DNA of 64,000 nt from Anthoceros angustus (GCA_010909165.1 VJWM01000007.1:248001-312000), one strand, 5' to 3'; positions 46,025-58,120 are shown, counted from the stretch's first letter. The notes: generated by a model not told the origin, from the sequence alone. Numbers and translations are program-made.

Positions 46025-49008
46025 ATGGCGGTATCCACGTCTCGCATCAATTTGTATGCACTGCGGCAATCTGGCGATGTCCTGCCGAACAGTTATCACA
46101 GGTGCTGCGTCACGGCCAGCCGCAATCAGCTTCCTTTAAAACCTGCACGCCCGCTCGTATTCCCCCTTCGCAAGAAACGTTGCTCGGAAGAAAGCGTGAG
46201 TGTCTGGCTATATCCTGCGTGCTCGAATTCCCTCACACTGCTCTGTCCTTGCGTGCTAGAATTGGCCCAGACTGCGCTCTGATCTCATCTGCCTCCGCGC
46301 ATTCTCAGGGATTTCTTGCAGGCGATGTTCGTCAGGCACCTGCCAGGGAGCTACTCCGTCGCCATGACGAGCTCAAGGTCTTGGCAGGTTCGACTTACTG
46401 GAGCCACGGTTTCGATCCAGAAAGTGGTCCTTCTTTATTTCGTGTCAGCAAGTAGGGGTATGTTGAAACGCAATTGTTCCGGACACGGATGCAGCTGCTG
46501 CACCAGGTTCTGAAGCGAGTTTAGCGGGAGATTCCAAGTCCATGGAGGATTTTACTAGAAACACGGCGACGGGATTTGAACCGGTCATTGATATGCCAGA
46601 GACAGTCGACCAGGCGTCCCGGGTTTCTGAGAAACGTACAGCTACTATTACGTACGCAAGCCTCTGCTCTCTGTTGTGGGGGAGGGGGTGAATTATTGGA
46701 GGGAAGAGCAATTTAGGGTCGGATACACCGTAGCTTTGCACCAAGTACCTTTTTCTGTTCAGGAAGCTGGTAGTGTTCGTTCTTATAGTCAGCAATTTCC
46801 CAAATTGGTGTGCAGGGTTCATGGCGTTGGGAATGACAACGATGTGAGGAGGCGAGTATTATGCTATGCCCTCATATTGCAAACTGCTGGTGCCAGTCCA
46901 GCTCACCACATCTTTTCTTGTTTCTACTCGATGCGCAGGCTAAATGCTCTACTTAGGGAGCTGGAGGGAATTGAAGATGCATGGATCGGACCTTTCATAG
47001 AAGGCGGACTTCGAGGGGGTTCTGTGACGCTGCAGATTGAAGCTCAAAAGAGACTTCCTCTGACGGCTGTTCTGAAGGACATACATGCCTTGGATGATGA
47101 TCTTCTTGTACTACCTTATAAATACAACTCGTGGTCATGGAAGTAAGTCCCTTTGCTTAGTCGTGTAGCGTCTTCTCGTCCGTGGTTGACAGATCTTTGA
47201 CCTTTTGGCATTTAAGGGGTGAGCGTTACATTGCAGAGGTCACAAGATCAAGTTTGCAGTTGCCGGATGTGGGAAACCCATTGTTCTTGTTCATGGTTTC
47301 GGTAGGTCCCTCTTCTCGTCTTTTTAGGAAACTTGGTTATCTGCTTGTAGGCTAATTTAGTCTTGCCAATCATCAGGAGGTAATGCAGGCCACTTTTCAA
47401 GGTTAATTTCATACCTCGCGGACGAGTATAGAGTGTATGCGGTAGATCTGTTGGGTTTCGGGAACTCAGATAAACCCAGTAATGTTGAGTACGGCCCAGA
47501 GCTGTGGGCGGACCTAATCTGTGGTAAGCACTTCTGTCCTGTGCTCCCTGTGGCCTTTTTACCCTCAGCTTTGACCTCTGCCCATAGCTGAGGGTGTTCT
47601 CGGATCTGGGATGGTGGGCTCTCAGACTTTGTGAAAGAGTTTAGCCCAGGGGGTGTAGTGCTGGTTGGGAACTCGATAGGATCGTTGACAGCGCTTGCTG
47701 CTGCTGCAAAAGGTGGCAGGAATGCAATAAGGTATTGCAGCAGCTGGAACTTTTATATTTACAATGCAGATTCGTGCCTGGTGTCGAACAGGATTGCTAG
47801 CAAGATGATACTGTGGCTTGTGGATTTCCCCTGCAGCCTGAGCTATTGATTGCCTGATGTTGCAGGGGGTTGGTACTATTGAACTGTGCGGGTGCTATGA
47901 ATAGAAAAGGCTTGACGCAGGATGATGCTCTGCTCCAATTTCTATCTCCTATATTTGTGGCTGTGGAGTATCTTTTACAACGTCCACGGATAGCCAATTT
48001 CTTGTTTGATAAGTGAGTTTGAGCCATGGCTATTTCCAGGTTTGATGGAACTTCACTTTTTTTCCAAAATCTGGCTTGCATCACAAGAGTCAGCGAGCAA
48101 TATCAGCGGGTGACCCTCACCTGGATTGGTGACGGCCACTGGTTAATACTGATTAGCTGACCTCTTGTAATACAATCATACAATTTTTTTCTGTCTTCCT
48201 TTCTTGCTTTTCTGGCACTCTTGTGTGCATTGCTTCCAGGTCAAGGACTCTAATTTTCTAGTGGCGCAACATCCATGCACTATTTGGCAGGTTCAGAAGT
48301 AAGGAGAATGTGAGGAAGATCCTGCGACAGCAGGCATATTGTAATGAGGCAGCTGTGACCAGCCAACTGGTAGGATGTTGTGAGCACATTCCATGCTCTT
48401 GAGTGGAGAAGTTATTCTATTATCATAGAGAACTTGACTCAAGTACTTTCCGGAGCATGGGAACCTTCTGAGATCAGTGGAAGTGGGAAACGTACTTAGA
48501 CGGCTCAGTGGTGTGTGTCATCAGGTTGACATTCTGCACCACCCATCGACAGATTCTGGAGCTCTCGATGTGTTTGTGAAAGTCTTTACTGGAGAGCCTG
48601 GTATGGTCTTGTGTAGCTGGACCTGTGCAGGAAGGCTAGTGTTCGCTGGTTTTACTACTATGATGATGGATACTATCTTGCCTTGCAGGTCCACGACCCG
48701 AAGTGCTAATGCCGCAAATAGAGGTGCCACTGCTTCTTCTGTGGGGTGAAAAGGATCGGTGGACCCCTCCGAATGGCCCGGTAAGACATTGGTCGTCTGA
48801 GCACTTTGCGGATCTGGAGGACTTGTGTCTCAAACCGTAGAGTTCTGTGCAGGTTGCGAACTACTTCAGGAAGTTAGCTGTCGAACGAGACAACGTGCAG
48901 GTGCATGTGCTTCCGGATGTGGGTCACTGCCCACATGATGACAGGCCAGAACTGGCTGCAGCTCAGATACTTCCTTTTCTTGAAACCGTGAACTGGGACA
49001 ACTTGTGA
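46025..49008 (+). CDS. plastid-targeted alpha/beta-hydrolase
   Basis: Thirteen exons; phased ones include 46025-46195, 46322-46451, 46495-46655, 46763-46851, 46939-47142, 47237-47301, 47377-47523 and the last, 48853-49008. The N terminus (MAVSTSRINLYALRQSGDVL) is a plausible transit peptide. The hydrolase domain starts GHKIKFAVAGCGKPIVLVHG and continues AVDLLGFGNSDKP. The nucleophile elbow is VLVGNSIGSLTAL, the acid is in LLLWGEKDRWTPP and the base in DVGHCPHDDRPE, so the triad is complete. It resembles plant plastid hydrolases of the chlorophyll-metabolism type and the hydrolase part of a plant photolyase fusion; substrate unknown. Two introns (after 46655 and 46851) use GC donors. The end of the last exon is included in a tandem duplication. 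Confidence 0.88.
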
Positions 49009-49489
49009 GTTGTTAACAGCTTGCAGGAAACGCAGTTCCATCCTGCAGTGTACTGTAATCATGTAGGATAGAATGTGTATGTTCATAGCTTTGGTGGTAA
49101 GGTCGCGTGGGATTCAGATCTCCTGAAGCACCTAGTCTTTCAAACGGGTGCTCAGAGTGTAAAATTCCGGGCATCGACATTGTTAAGTCACTGATTTAAT
49201 TTAAACGCACTCTTTGGGCTTAGCCTGCGTCCGTATGTATGTACATCTAAAATCAAGCAGATTCAAACAAGAGATTTTTGTGTAGTAGGGAATCCCGTTC
49301 GCAGTAAGTAAGAAGCTACCTACCGCACCGATTATGTCGTGCTCCGAGATCAGGAAAGGACTACCTACAACCGGTGGTCTGAGATGAGGAAAGGACTACC
49401 TACAACTGGTGTCGATGAACTAGGTCTCTTGCGCTGGTTGTTGGTGTGTACATAGCATACTAGTATTAGAGACTATGTAAGAAGTATAT

Positions 49490-51116
49490 AATGGGGGAGA
49501 CTATATGTAGAAAGAAAAGAGAGAGAAAAAACACCATCTACACCGAAAAAAAAAGGGGGTCAACCCAACAGAGGGTTCCAGGCCAAGGGGGACTAACTCC
49601 TACGATTGCTTTTCTCAAAACTACCCACCACCCTAAGAATCTCTTGATCGGGGATAACAAAGGGCCTACCCACCACCGTCACCGAAGAAGCCGCCTCCCT
49701 TTCGCTAGTCGTCGTCCTGTACATCGCATTTGCCAACGCCCTCTGCAAGGCGATGGACACCCGTTGACTAATGAAATACACACTACAAGAAAGGGGGAGA
49801 CCAACCCCATTCTTGCGATCGTGGTAAGCCTTAGCACAGGCCTTGAGGAACTTTGAAAAGTCCCAACCCATGGCCCCGTGAGTCTCGATGGCGAGGTAGA
49901 TAAAAATGTGGCCGTTCTGCATACGAGAGTACTTGTGGACCTTGGCCGTCTCGCAGCCTTCCGCCGCCCAACCCGGGGGTTTGAGGATAACGTGCTCATA
50001 GACATTGTCCCGAGTGGGGTTCGTTACAACCACATCAGCGACAGAAACCTGGTCCCCCGGGTCAAGAAAAGGTCAGCCTTGAGAGACACACCATTGAGCA
50101 AGGTGTAGGGACGCTTCCTTTTGAGAAAAAAGTTGCCCTCCTTGGCCACTGAGAACATGACGTCCGGATGGCATCATGCATAGCAATGTAATGCACGGAG
50201 ACAATAGGGAATGGGCCAGATGGGCCCCAAGGTCATCGAGGGAAGCCGCACAACTGCAAGTAGAGAGAGAATAGGTCAAAGGGTGGACCAGACCTAGGCA
50301 AAAATGCATCGCGGTAGAAAAGGTTCCTGGTACAATGCGGAAAGCCTGGATACTGGGACGAGCCAGAAGCTAGGAACCTCTTCCCTTCCCCGAGCAAGAG
50401 CAAAGCTGAGCACGGGTGGGCCTGGGAATGGAGGAATCACGAAGAAGGCCCAATTACGCCTACTTATAATGCTTCTTTAGGAGCGACTCTTGAAGCTTCC
50501 CCATCCCAACCTCGGGGAGGGAGGAGAAAAGAGGCATTCCTAGCCTCAGAAGGATAAAGATCCTCAGGCTGTCCTTAAGGACGCCCGCAGGGGAAATACC
50601 CCTCCTCAAGCCCCAAGACGAACGCCTCCAAAATGCGCGAGTTCCGAATTAAGAATCGGGAGGCCAGGATGGGGGTAGAGAGGGCCCATCGTTGAATCAG
50701 TTGCTTTCCCTAAAAAAGCAACTGGCACAGAGACCTCCGTGGCAAGTAGACCAATGCCCCCAAAAGCGACGGGAAGGGAAGCCTTCTGCCTGACCAGATC
50801 CCCAGTGGGGCACTCAAAAGTGCCCGGGCTAATGATGTCGCCCAAAGCCTGCAAAATCTCCTTGTCGAAGGCTTCCAGACAGGACAAGAAAGCCGGGGAA
50901 GGAAGTACTCCTGTATGAAAGCTAAGGGCCCCACCGGGACTCCAAAAACCCGGAGCCCCTACGCAGAAAATATATCCCTCTCTGGATACTGAAGAGGAGG
51001 CGGAGCACCCAAAGGCCAGACCTTGCATTTTATGATCTTGACCTTCAAGCCAAGCCAGGAGAGCTCTAAGGAGACAATGCTCTGAAATACGCCATAGTGA
51101 CGAGCACTCCCTTAAA
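49490..51116 (-). mobile_element. RT (LINE-like) element fragment, copy 3
   Basis: Minus-strand reading carries, in order, the end of the RT domain and the C-terminal region: DPLRECSSLWRISEHCLLRA, KASLPVAFGGIGLLATEVSV, then TAKVHKYSRMQNGHIFIYL and ISQRVSIALQRALANAM. The order and the LP-x-x-FGG-x-GL motif are typical of the C-terminal part of plant non-LTR-type RT polyproteins. The frames are broken between blocks. The 3' end on the minus strand is near 49490. The 5' part is cut by the duplication junction. Confidence 0.8.
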
Positions 51117-51204
51117 GGGTCACTGCCCACATGATGACAGGCCAGAACTGGCTGCAGCTCAGATACTTCCTTTTCTTGAAACCGTGAACTGGGACAACTT
51201 GTGA
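51117..51204 (+). pseudogene. duplicated end of the hydrolase last exon
   Basis: 88 bp identical to the C-terminal coding part at 48921-49008 (GHCPHDDRPELAAAQILPFL onward), now stranded inside the duplicated block without acceptor or upstream exons. It also reads as the right-hand side of the duplication junction. Confidence 0.9.
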
Positions 51205-51689
51205 GTTGTTAACAGCTTGCAGGAAACGCAGTTCCATCCTGCAGTGTACTGTAATCATGTAGGATAGAATGTGTATGTTCATAGCTTTGGTGGTAAGGTC
51301 GCGTGGGATTCAGATCTCCTGAAGCACCTAGTCTTTCAAACGGGTGCTCAGAGTGTAAAATTCCGGGCATCGACATTGTTAAGTCACTGATTTAATTTAA
51401 ACGCACTCTTTGGGCTTAGCCTGCGTCCGTATGTATGTATGTACATCTAAAATCAAGCAGATTCAAACAAGAGATTTTTGTGTAGTAGGGAATCCGTTCG
51501 CAGTAAGTAAGAAGTTACCTACCGCACCGATTATGTCGTGCCTGAGATCAGGAAAGGACTACCTACAACCGGTGGTCTGAGATGAGGAAAGGACTACCTA
51601 CAACTGGTGTCGATGAACTAGGTCTCTTGCGCTGGTTGTTGGTGTGTACATAGCATACTAGTATTAGAGACTATGTAAGAAGTATATAA

Positions 51690-53440
51690 TGGGGGAGACT
51701 ATATGTAGAAAGAAAAGAGAGAGAAAAAACACCATCTACACCGAAAAAAAAAGGGGGTCAACCCAACAGAGGGTTCCAGGCCAAGGGGGACTAACTCCTA
51801 CGATTGCTTTTCTCAAAACTACCCACCACCCTAAGAATCTCTTGATCGGGGATAACAAAGGGCCTACCCACCACACCGAAGCCGCCTCCTTTCGCTAGTC
51901 GTCCCCAGCATCGTACGCCAACGCCTGCAAGGCGATGGACACCCGTTGACTAATGAAATACACACTACAAGAAAGAGGGAGACCAACCCCATTCTTGCGA
52001 TCGTGGTAAGCCTTAGCACAGCCTTGAGGAACTTTGAAAAGTCCCAACCCATGGCCCGTGAGTCTCGATGGCGAGGTAGATAAAAATGTGGCCGCTCGCA
52101 TACGAGAGTACTTGTGGACCTTGGCCGCCTCAGCCTTCCGCCGCCAACCCGGGGTTTGAGGATAACGTGCTCATAGACATTGTCCCGAGTGGGGTTCGTT
52201 ACAACCACATCGCCGATGTAAACTGGTCCCCCGGGTCAAGAAAAGGTCAGCCTTGAGAGACACACCATTGAGCAAGGTGTAGGGACGCTTCCTTTTGAGA
52301 AAAAAGTTGCCCTCCTTGGCCACTGAGAACATGACGTCCGGATGGCATCATGCATAGCAATGTGCTGCCCCCAGCGGGACAATAGGACAGCGGGCCAGAT
52401 GGGCCCCAAGGTCATCGAGGGAAGCCGCACAACTGCAAGTAGAGAGAGAATAGGTCAAAGGGTGGACCAGACCTAGGCAAAAATGCATCGCGGTAGAAAA
52501 GGTTCCTGGTACAATGCGGAAAGCCTGGATACTGGGACGAGCTGTGGTTAGGAACCTCTTCCCTTCCCGAGCAAGAGCAAAGCCGGGTGGGCTGGAATGG
52601 AGGAATCACGAAGAAGGCCCACCACGCCTACTTATAATGCTTCTTTAGGAGCGACTCTTGAAGCTTCCCCATCCCAACCTCGGGGAGGGAGGAGAAAAGA
52701 GGCATTCCTAGCCTCGAGGATAAAGATCCTCGGCTGTCCTTAAGGACGCAGGGAAATACCTCCTCCTCAAGCCCCAAGACGAACGCCTCAAAATGCGCGA
52801 GTTCAATTAAGAATCGGGAGGCCGGATGGGGTAGAGAGGGCCCATCGTTGAATCGTTGCTTTCCTAAAAAGCAACCGGGCACAGAGACCTCCGTGGCAAG
52901 TAGACCAATGCCCCCAAAAGCGACGGGAAGGGAAGCCGCCCGACTGATCCCTGGGGCACTCAAAAGTGCCCGGGCTAATGATGTCGCCCAAAGCCTGCAA
53001 AATCTCCTTGTCGAAGGCTTCCAGACAGGACAAGAAAGCCGGGGAAGGAAGTACTCCTGTATGAAAGCTAATTCCCCACCGGACTCAAAACCCGAGCCCC
53101 TACGAAAATATATCCCTCTCTGGATACTGAAGAGGAGGCGGAGCACCCAAAGGCCAGACCTTGCATTTTATGATCTTGACCTTCAAGCCAAGCCAGGAGA
53201 GCTCTAAGGAGACAATGCTCTGAAATACGCCATAGTGACGAGCACTCCCTTAAAGGGTCACCCTGCCTTGCGCACGTCACCGGGTCTAGCACATAAACCC
53301 CTCCACCGCAAGCCTTGTTGATAGTAGAGATTGGAGGGGGACCCATAGAAATAGCGGACAAAGGGGAAGAGAGTCGAGTGTAAGAAGAAGAAGAATATAT
53401 TAGAGTCCACTTGGACAAAATTTTCCATGGTACTTAACAA
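51690..53440 (-). mobile_element. RT (LINE-like) element fragment, copy 4, longer at its 5' end
   Basis: Second copy of the fragment at 49.5 kb, extending further upstream because it was the original right end. The added part reads PPPISTINKACGGG and then CARQGDPLRECSSLWRI, the RT motif (RQGDPL) of non-LTR elements. Many small deletions relative to copy 3 break all frames. Confidence 0.8.
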
Positions 53441-53970
53441 CAGCTCGTACCAAGACCATGGTATGCATGGTACTTAACAACAACTTGTATCATGACCATG
53501 GTATGCCTAAGCTACTTGTACCAAGGGCATCCACTCCCTTTAGGCACCCCATCTAAGGGCATCCACTCCTTTAAGCACCCATCCAAGTACCCATCGAAGA
53601 TCGGAATGCTTAATAATGGCGTTCTTATAAATGGTCCAAATGGGTGAAAGCATGTGGACCTAGTGTTGGTTGACTGTGCACTTGGCTGGAGGCGTGTTGG
53701 CCGAAGGAAGAAGGGGCGGCTGGGCCAGCCGTCCCTGCACAACCGTCGTGGAAGGAAGAATAACCGTCACTGTATTCCGTTGAAATGCTCCACATTTCCT
53801 TTACGTGGCAAGCAAGCAAAAGGCTTTGGCTGGAATGACACGGTTAAAGGAAGGAGGAGCACTGCGGAAGGCAGTATGAGGCGTCGCATAAGGAAAGGGC
53901 AGCGGAAGGCAGGGATGATCCGGAGCATAAAGAAGGTGGAGCGGAAGTCAAGTGTGAGCCGTCGGACTGG
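53262..53970. other. spacer and 5' leader of the Deltex-type gene
   Basis: About 700 bp: end of the RT fragment, two short tandem duplications (53427-53600) and then the probable promoter and leader of the next gene. A basic frame at 53654-53974 has no recognised homology. Confidence 0.45.
53427..53600. repeat. two short tandem duplications
   Basis: A roughly 40-bp unit (ccatggtacttaacaaca ... gaccatggtatg) occurs twice at about 53427-53507. A roughly 33-bp unit (aagggcatccactcc ... cacccat) occurs twice at about 53524-53583. The second ends in cacccatccaagtac, resembling the core of the minisatellite at 17.5 kb. Confidence 0.75.
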
Positions 53971-55746
53971 ATGAGCATGTCTGGCAGCGGGGACACCGTA
54001 GAGTGGGAGTGGAGCAGTGATGATAAGCACTGGATTGCCTACAGTGCTTCCTGCAGCTCCGAGATAGAGGCAGCCTATGCTGCCGGCTGCTCCAGTGTGC
54101 CGCTCTGTCTCTCATCGAGTCCATCCACCTCCCACACCATCATCTTCCAGGGGCTCCCGCAGCGACAGGTCCCCTTCTTCCCTCGCCCCTTGCCCTTGCG
54201 CCCACCTCTTGCTCCGCTGCTAGCTTCAGCTGGGGTTGGCTTGTCCGACTTGCTTGTGTGCCTGGTGGGCTCAGGTGAACGTGAGGACGCTGCGGTCCAG
54301 GCCCATAAGGCGGCAAGTGCTGGGCGGTGGCCCTGCTGGCCAGCGGGTGTCGTGGGAGTGGTGGGAGGTGGAGAGAGGGACATGGACGCCTTACGATGCA
54401 GCTCTGGCCTCGCAGATAGAGGCAGCCTGGGCTGAGTGCAGCAGCAGCAGGGCGTGCAACCGACCCAACGGGCCCTCGGGGCTGCTCTTGTGCATCAGGA
54501 ATCACTGGTACACGATCGATTTTGAAACTGATGCTCGGCAGTGCAACAATTCCACCATGTTTTGTAGAGGAGTGCGGAGAAGGGCAGATTCTCAGCCAGC
54601 GGCGCCTGCCGCATCCCGTGCTGCCAGGTTTGCCCTACCTTGGACCCGATCACGGACCTCGCGAGATCAGGCTCCCCCCGCCCAGGCCCAGGCCCAGGCC
54701 ACCCAGGAGAGCCTTCCCGTTCCCGTGCAGCTGGGCCAGGTGAATGGTCCATCCCTTAACGAAGAGTACTTCATTCCCTTCCCTGATTGCAATGAATCCG
54801 ACGACTGCCCAATCTGCATCTCCAGCCTCACTGGAGAGGAGGCAGTGAAGCTTTCCAAGTGCAGGCACGCGTACCACAGATCATGCATCCAGCAGTGGTT
54901 CAGGAGCAAGCCCACTTGCCCTGAGTGTGCCACCCCTCACGGGGTCATATTGGGTACTCAGCCAGCAGGGGAGATGAAAGTGCGATACGTTCCCCGAGAA
55001 AGCGAGGGTGGTCTTTCAGGATATCCTCACAGTGATGTCATCGAGATCAGCTATTACTTTCCCAGTGGAATTCAGGTATGCATCCTAGCCGGAAACAGAG
55101 CTACTCTGATGCAGGTCCCCAGTTCTGCGTGATGGTGCAAGTTGTTTACGCTTCGTGTCGTTGTTGTCGTTCCATGGTGGAGGCAGACGGATGAACACCC
55201 CAATCCAGGCCGGGCATATACGGGAACCAGGAGAGTTGCCTACTTGCCGAGGAGCAAAGACGGGGAGGACATCTTGGAGCTTCTCAGAACAGCATGGCAG
55301 CGAAGGCTACTCTTCACAGTAGGAACATCTGTAACGACTGGACGAGAAAACCAAGTAATGTATGTACAGAACTTCTCAACCTGTGTTCTGGCTCTTACAT
55401 TCTCTTGCTAAAATACAGTAGCCCCATGTGACGGATGTTCCTCAATGACGTTGCTGTGCCTTTGTCTATCTGGCTGTCTCCCCTGAAGCTGGGCTGGGAT
55501 CCATCATAAAACAAGCAAATCTGGAGGAGCAGAGTTTTACGGCTATGTGAGTTACTTCTGCACTCTGGCACTTTTCTCCCGTAGTGATCTTAAAGTTGTC
55601 AGATTGGGTTTCCATTGTTGTGCTTTGCCTTAGGAACAGAACCTGTAGTGGGAACTTACACCCTCTATCCTTGTTTGTAGCCTGACGATACATATTTTGC
55701 TCGAGTCCGAAGTGAGCTGGCAGCAGTCGGTGTAACTTCTTTGTGA
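53971..55746 (+). CDS. DTX-like: Deltex-type E3 ubiquitin ligase (WWE-WWE-RING-DTC)
   Basis: Deltex proteins are RING E3 ligases whose C-terminal DTC domain binds ADP-ribosylated targets and NAD; WWE domains bind ADP-ribose chains or protein partners. Five exons, all in phase: 53971-54168, 54275-55075, 55187-55359, 55489-55546 and 55681-55746; 431 aa. WWE1 (about 8-80): VEWEWSSDDKHWIAY ... INVR-like end VNVRTLRSRPIRR. WWE2 (about 95-165): VSWEWWEVERGTWTPYDAAL ... HWYTIDFETDARQCNNST. A Pro/Ala/Gln linker follows. RING (about 250-293): CPICISSLTGEEAVKLSKCR, HAYHRSC, CPEC. DTC (about 297-431): GEMKVRYVP, YYFPSGIQ, DEHPNPGRAYTGTRRVAYLP, LLFTVGTSVTTGRENQVIW, GIHHKTSKSGGAEFYGYPDD, ARVRSELAAVGVTSL. 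The domain is complete to its last helix. Its DTC sequence looks closest to the DTX3/DTX3L type, while the twin WWE is of DTX1/2/4 type. Confidence 0.93.
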
Positions 55747-56312
55747 GAGGTCCAGCAAAGTTTTGAAATTTTCGGAGGTGCAGCGAAGTATTGAAGTTTT
55801 CACAGCTGGGGTAGAAACGAAGGCAGGGCTTGGAGAACCGCGATTTTGAAGAGGCACCTGGTGTGTCTGTTTGTATATTCTTGAATCTAATTAAGAGCAG
55901 ACGGAACGAGTTTTGTGATGTGCATTTGGGTGTTGGTCCATGTTTCCCTTACCGAGTCACACAAGCAGGCTGACGTCATGAAGTTCTGTCCGACGAGATA
56001 CATAACTTGTGTGTGTGTGTGTTCGTGGGGTCACGTGGTTGTGTCATCCTGAAGCAGGTGGCGCGCAGGCATCACATGCACGCATGTTTTGTTTCCTCCC
56101 TTGTCCGTAGTTTCACGTGCAACATGGTTTCAAGTCTGTGACTAACGCAATCACATCTTGTGACTGAGGTGCGGACGTCATAAAGGGGAAGCTGACCGTG
56201 CCGAGAGTCCCAGACCAAGCCCTACCGTTTTCGCCTATTTGCTGCATCGTAAACGTTTAATCTCACGCCAAGCTAAGCTTCGCCGATTCAGTCCATCCTG
56301 GGTCCATATGGG
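55747..56312. other. Deltex 3' flank
   Basis: About 570 bp; probable 3' UTR then spacer. A short tg run lies near 56010. No gene. Confidence 0.5.
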
Positions 56313-56314
56313 TA

Positions 56315-56646
56315 CAGGCAGCACCCTCTAATTGGGACCCAATCCCTTTAATTGGAACACCCGAGCTTACTCGCTTGATATAAAGGGGTTTTTGTAATTG
56401 GGATATTTTGTCCCAAGCATTCATCAGTTACCCCTCTCAAGATGGGAAATTATCTATATATTAATTAAAATTAAAATTATTAAAAATAAGTTTATTATCA
56501 TGAAGATTATGCCAAATCCAAATAGGTTCATCGTGCACATCTCAAAACAACTAAATAGCAAACAAAGATTAGTTAATTGGGAACCCCTCTAAATGGGATG
56601 TTAAGCGGTACTTCCAATTGTTCCCGATGATAGGGGGTGGACTCCA
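56315..56646. mobile_element. TA-flanked MITE, diverged relative of the 12.9-kb element
   Basis: A 332-bp AT-rich element. Left end caggcagcaccctctaattg; the right end in reverse complement begins tggagtccaccccctatcat and soon has cgggaa where the left has tgggac. TA flanks both ends (56313-56314, 56647-56648). The ccaccccc..aattggga core is the one seen in the 12.9-kb MITE, and subterminal aaatgggat also recurs. Termini are more diverged, so this is an older copy. Confidence 0.65.
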
Positions 56647-57640
56647 TAGTGCCCGATCCTCTAGCTCCCAAGTCCCCGTGCGTCTAGCAACTTGCTACAC
56701 CATAACAAAATGATTATGCCCTAATAGGGATGCTCGGTGTACGTACTGTTAGGTAAAGTAACCAATAAACAAGGAACAAAGCCTAGCTCCCATGGCATGC
56801 TTTTGTTGTTATTGGTTCTTTTCACTCTTTGGCCATTGTCATTCTCCAGCTAACAGACCGCATTCAAGATTGTTTGTTCAAACATGTTGTGTCCATCACT
56901 TGAACTGTTCACAGGCTGCTGATCCCGTGTCTTGGCTTGATCTTTTGACTTCCCAGATTGCTAAGGAACACAATGCCCCAATTGTACCAAGTAGAGCCCA
57001 TTATGCAAACCCTGTCCAGATTCTAATCATGGTGAAAAATTATCGTGGCTATCATTCAGAGTTGTTCAAAGCTGCATATTCAGAGGTTGTTGATTTTCCT
57101 TGCACATACAACAACGAGGACAAAAGGATATGACAAGTCCCATCATTTCTTAGGAACTTCATTGAACAGTGCCTGTGTGAAAGCTAACAAGCCTTTGTGT
57201 GCAGTGCTATCCTTAGACTTTCCATAAATACATATTCAATAGTACCTATTTCTCATTGTGTTTGGAACTCGAAAAGCGATGAACTCAAGACCTGCAGTCT
57301 GCCTCATTTCTTTTTGTTGAATAGGTAGTAGCTATGTTAGGTGTCACATTTACGCATATTTACAGTTTCTAGAACGGGATCATATACTCTGTGTGCCATG
57401 AGTATTTCGGTTGAGGTAGGCAGTGATTTTGCATCTTGCAGCGATACGTTTTGAAAAACCATCTCTTAAATGATTTCTTTTTCTTCACAATGTGTCCAAA
57501 ACCGAATACCTCTACGGTAATAAATATTCTCGATTTTTTGAACCCATCCTACAAAAATGGCTTACCCCGTAGACTTTCAAGGACCATGAATAGACTTGAT
57601 GTAGGACTATCAAGGACCATCAATAGTTGTATGGTAAGAT

Positions 57641-57683
57641 CCAATAGACTTCCTACAACATCATGTTGTAGGAAGTCTATTGG
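57641..57683. repeat. perfect 21-bp inverted repeat with 1-nt centre
   Basis: Arms ccaatagacttcctacaaca(t) and its exact reverse complement are separated by one base. Weaker copies of the arm words (aatagact, ccatgaatag) occur just upstream at 57588-57640, so the hairpin may belong to a longer foldback element. Confidence 0.9.
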
Positions 57684-58120
57684 GACCCTACATTAGGTAC
57701 CCACTTTTATAATTTTTGTTTTTCAAGTTGCGGCTCTATTGTAAAGCTCATTTGATCGACTAGTTAGTGATCAATGATATGGTACCAGTAAAGAAATGAA
57801 TAGGACAAGGAGAGAGACGAAGATCTGCAGACACACTAGTTAGCTTGCTCTTGGGCAGGGGCTTGGTATGAAAATAGGTGCCTCACAGACTTCCCGTTCT
57901 TCACTGTACTCACAAGGGAATGTCAAATTCATAGGTGTCATTAAGGCAAGCTGCAACGACATGGCAAGAAGGCAATACAGTCAAAATATTATTATGTTCT
58001 AAGAACAGCCAGCCAGTAAGCAATGTAATGGTTCTAACAAGAGTCAGTGTTCACTTTACATGCACAATATGCAACAATAGTTCACAATGTAGAATTGTTA
58101 GTTTTTAGCAGCTCGTTAGT

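Larger units (their letters stand above)
48921..53254. repeat. 2.2-kb direct tandem duplication (two copies)
   Basis: Copy 1 is 48921-51116 (2196 bp), copy 2 is 51117-53254 (2138 bp). The unit starts in the last exon of the hydrolase and runs into the RT-element fragment. The three boundary points all carry gggtcac: 48921-48927 (hydrolase), 51117-51123 (junction) and 53255-53261 (RT element). So the join used a 7-bp microhomology. Long parts are identical, but copy 2 has many small losses, clustered for example at 51868-51932 and 52540-52600. Confidence 0.93.

Noticed and set aside
54075-54505. Minus-strand frames opposite the Deltex WWE exons
   Set aside because: Pro/Ala/Ser-rich antisense of a well-supported exon with known domains.
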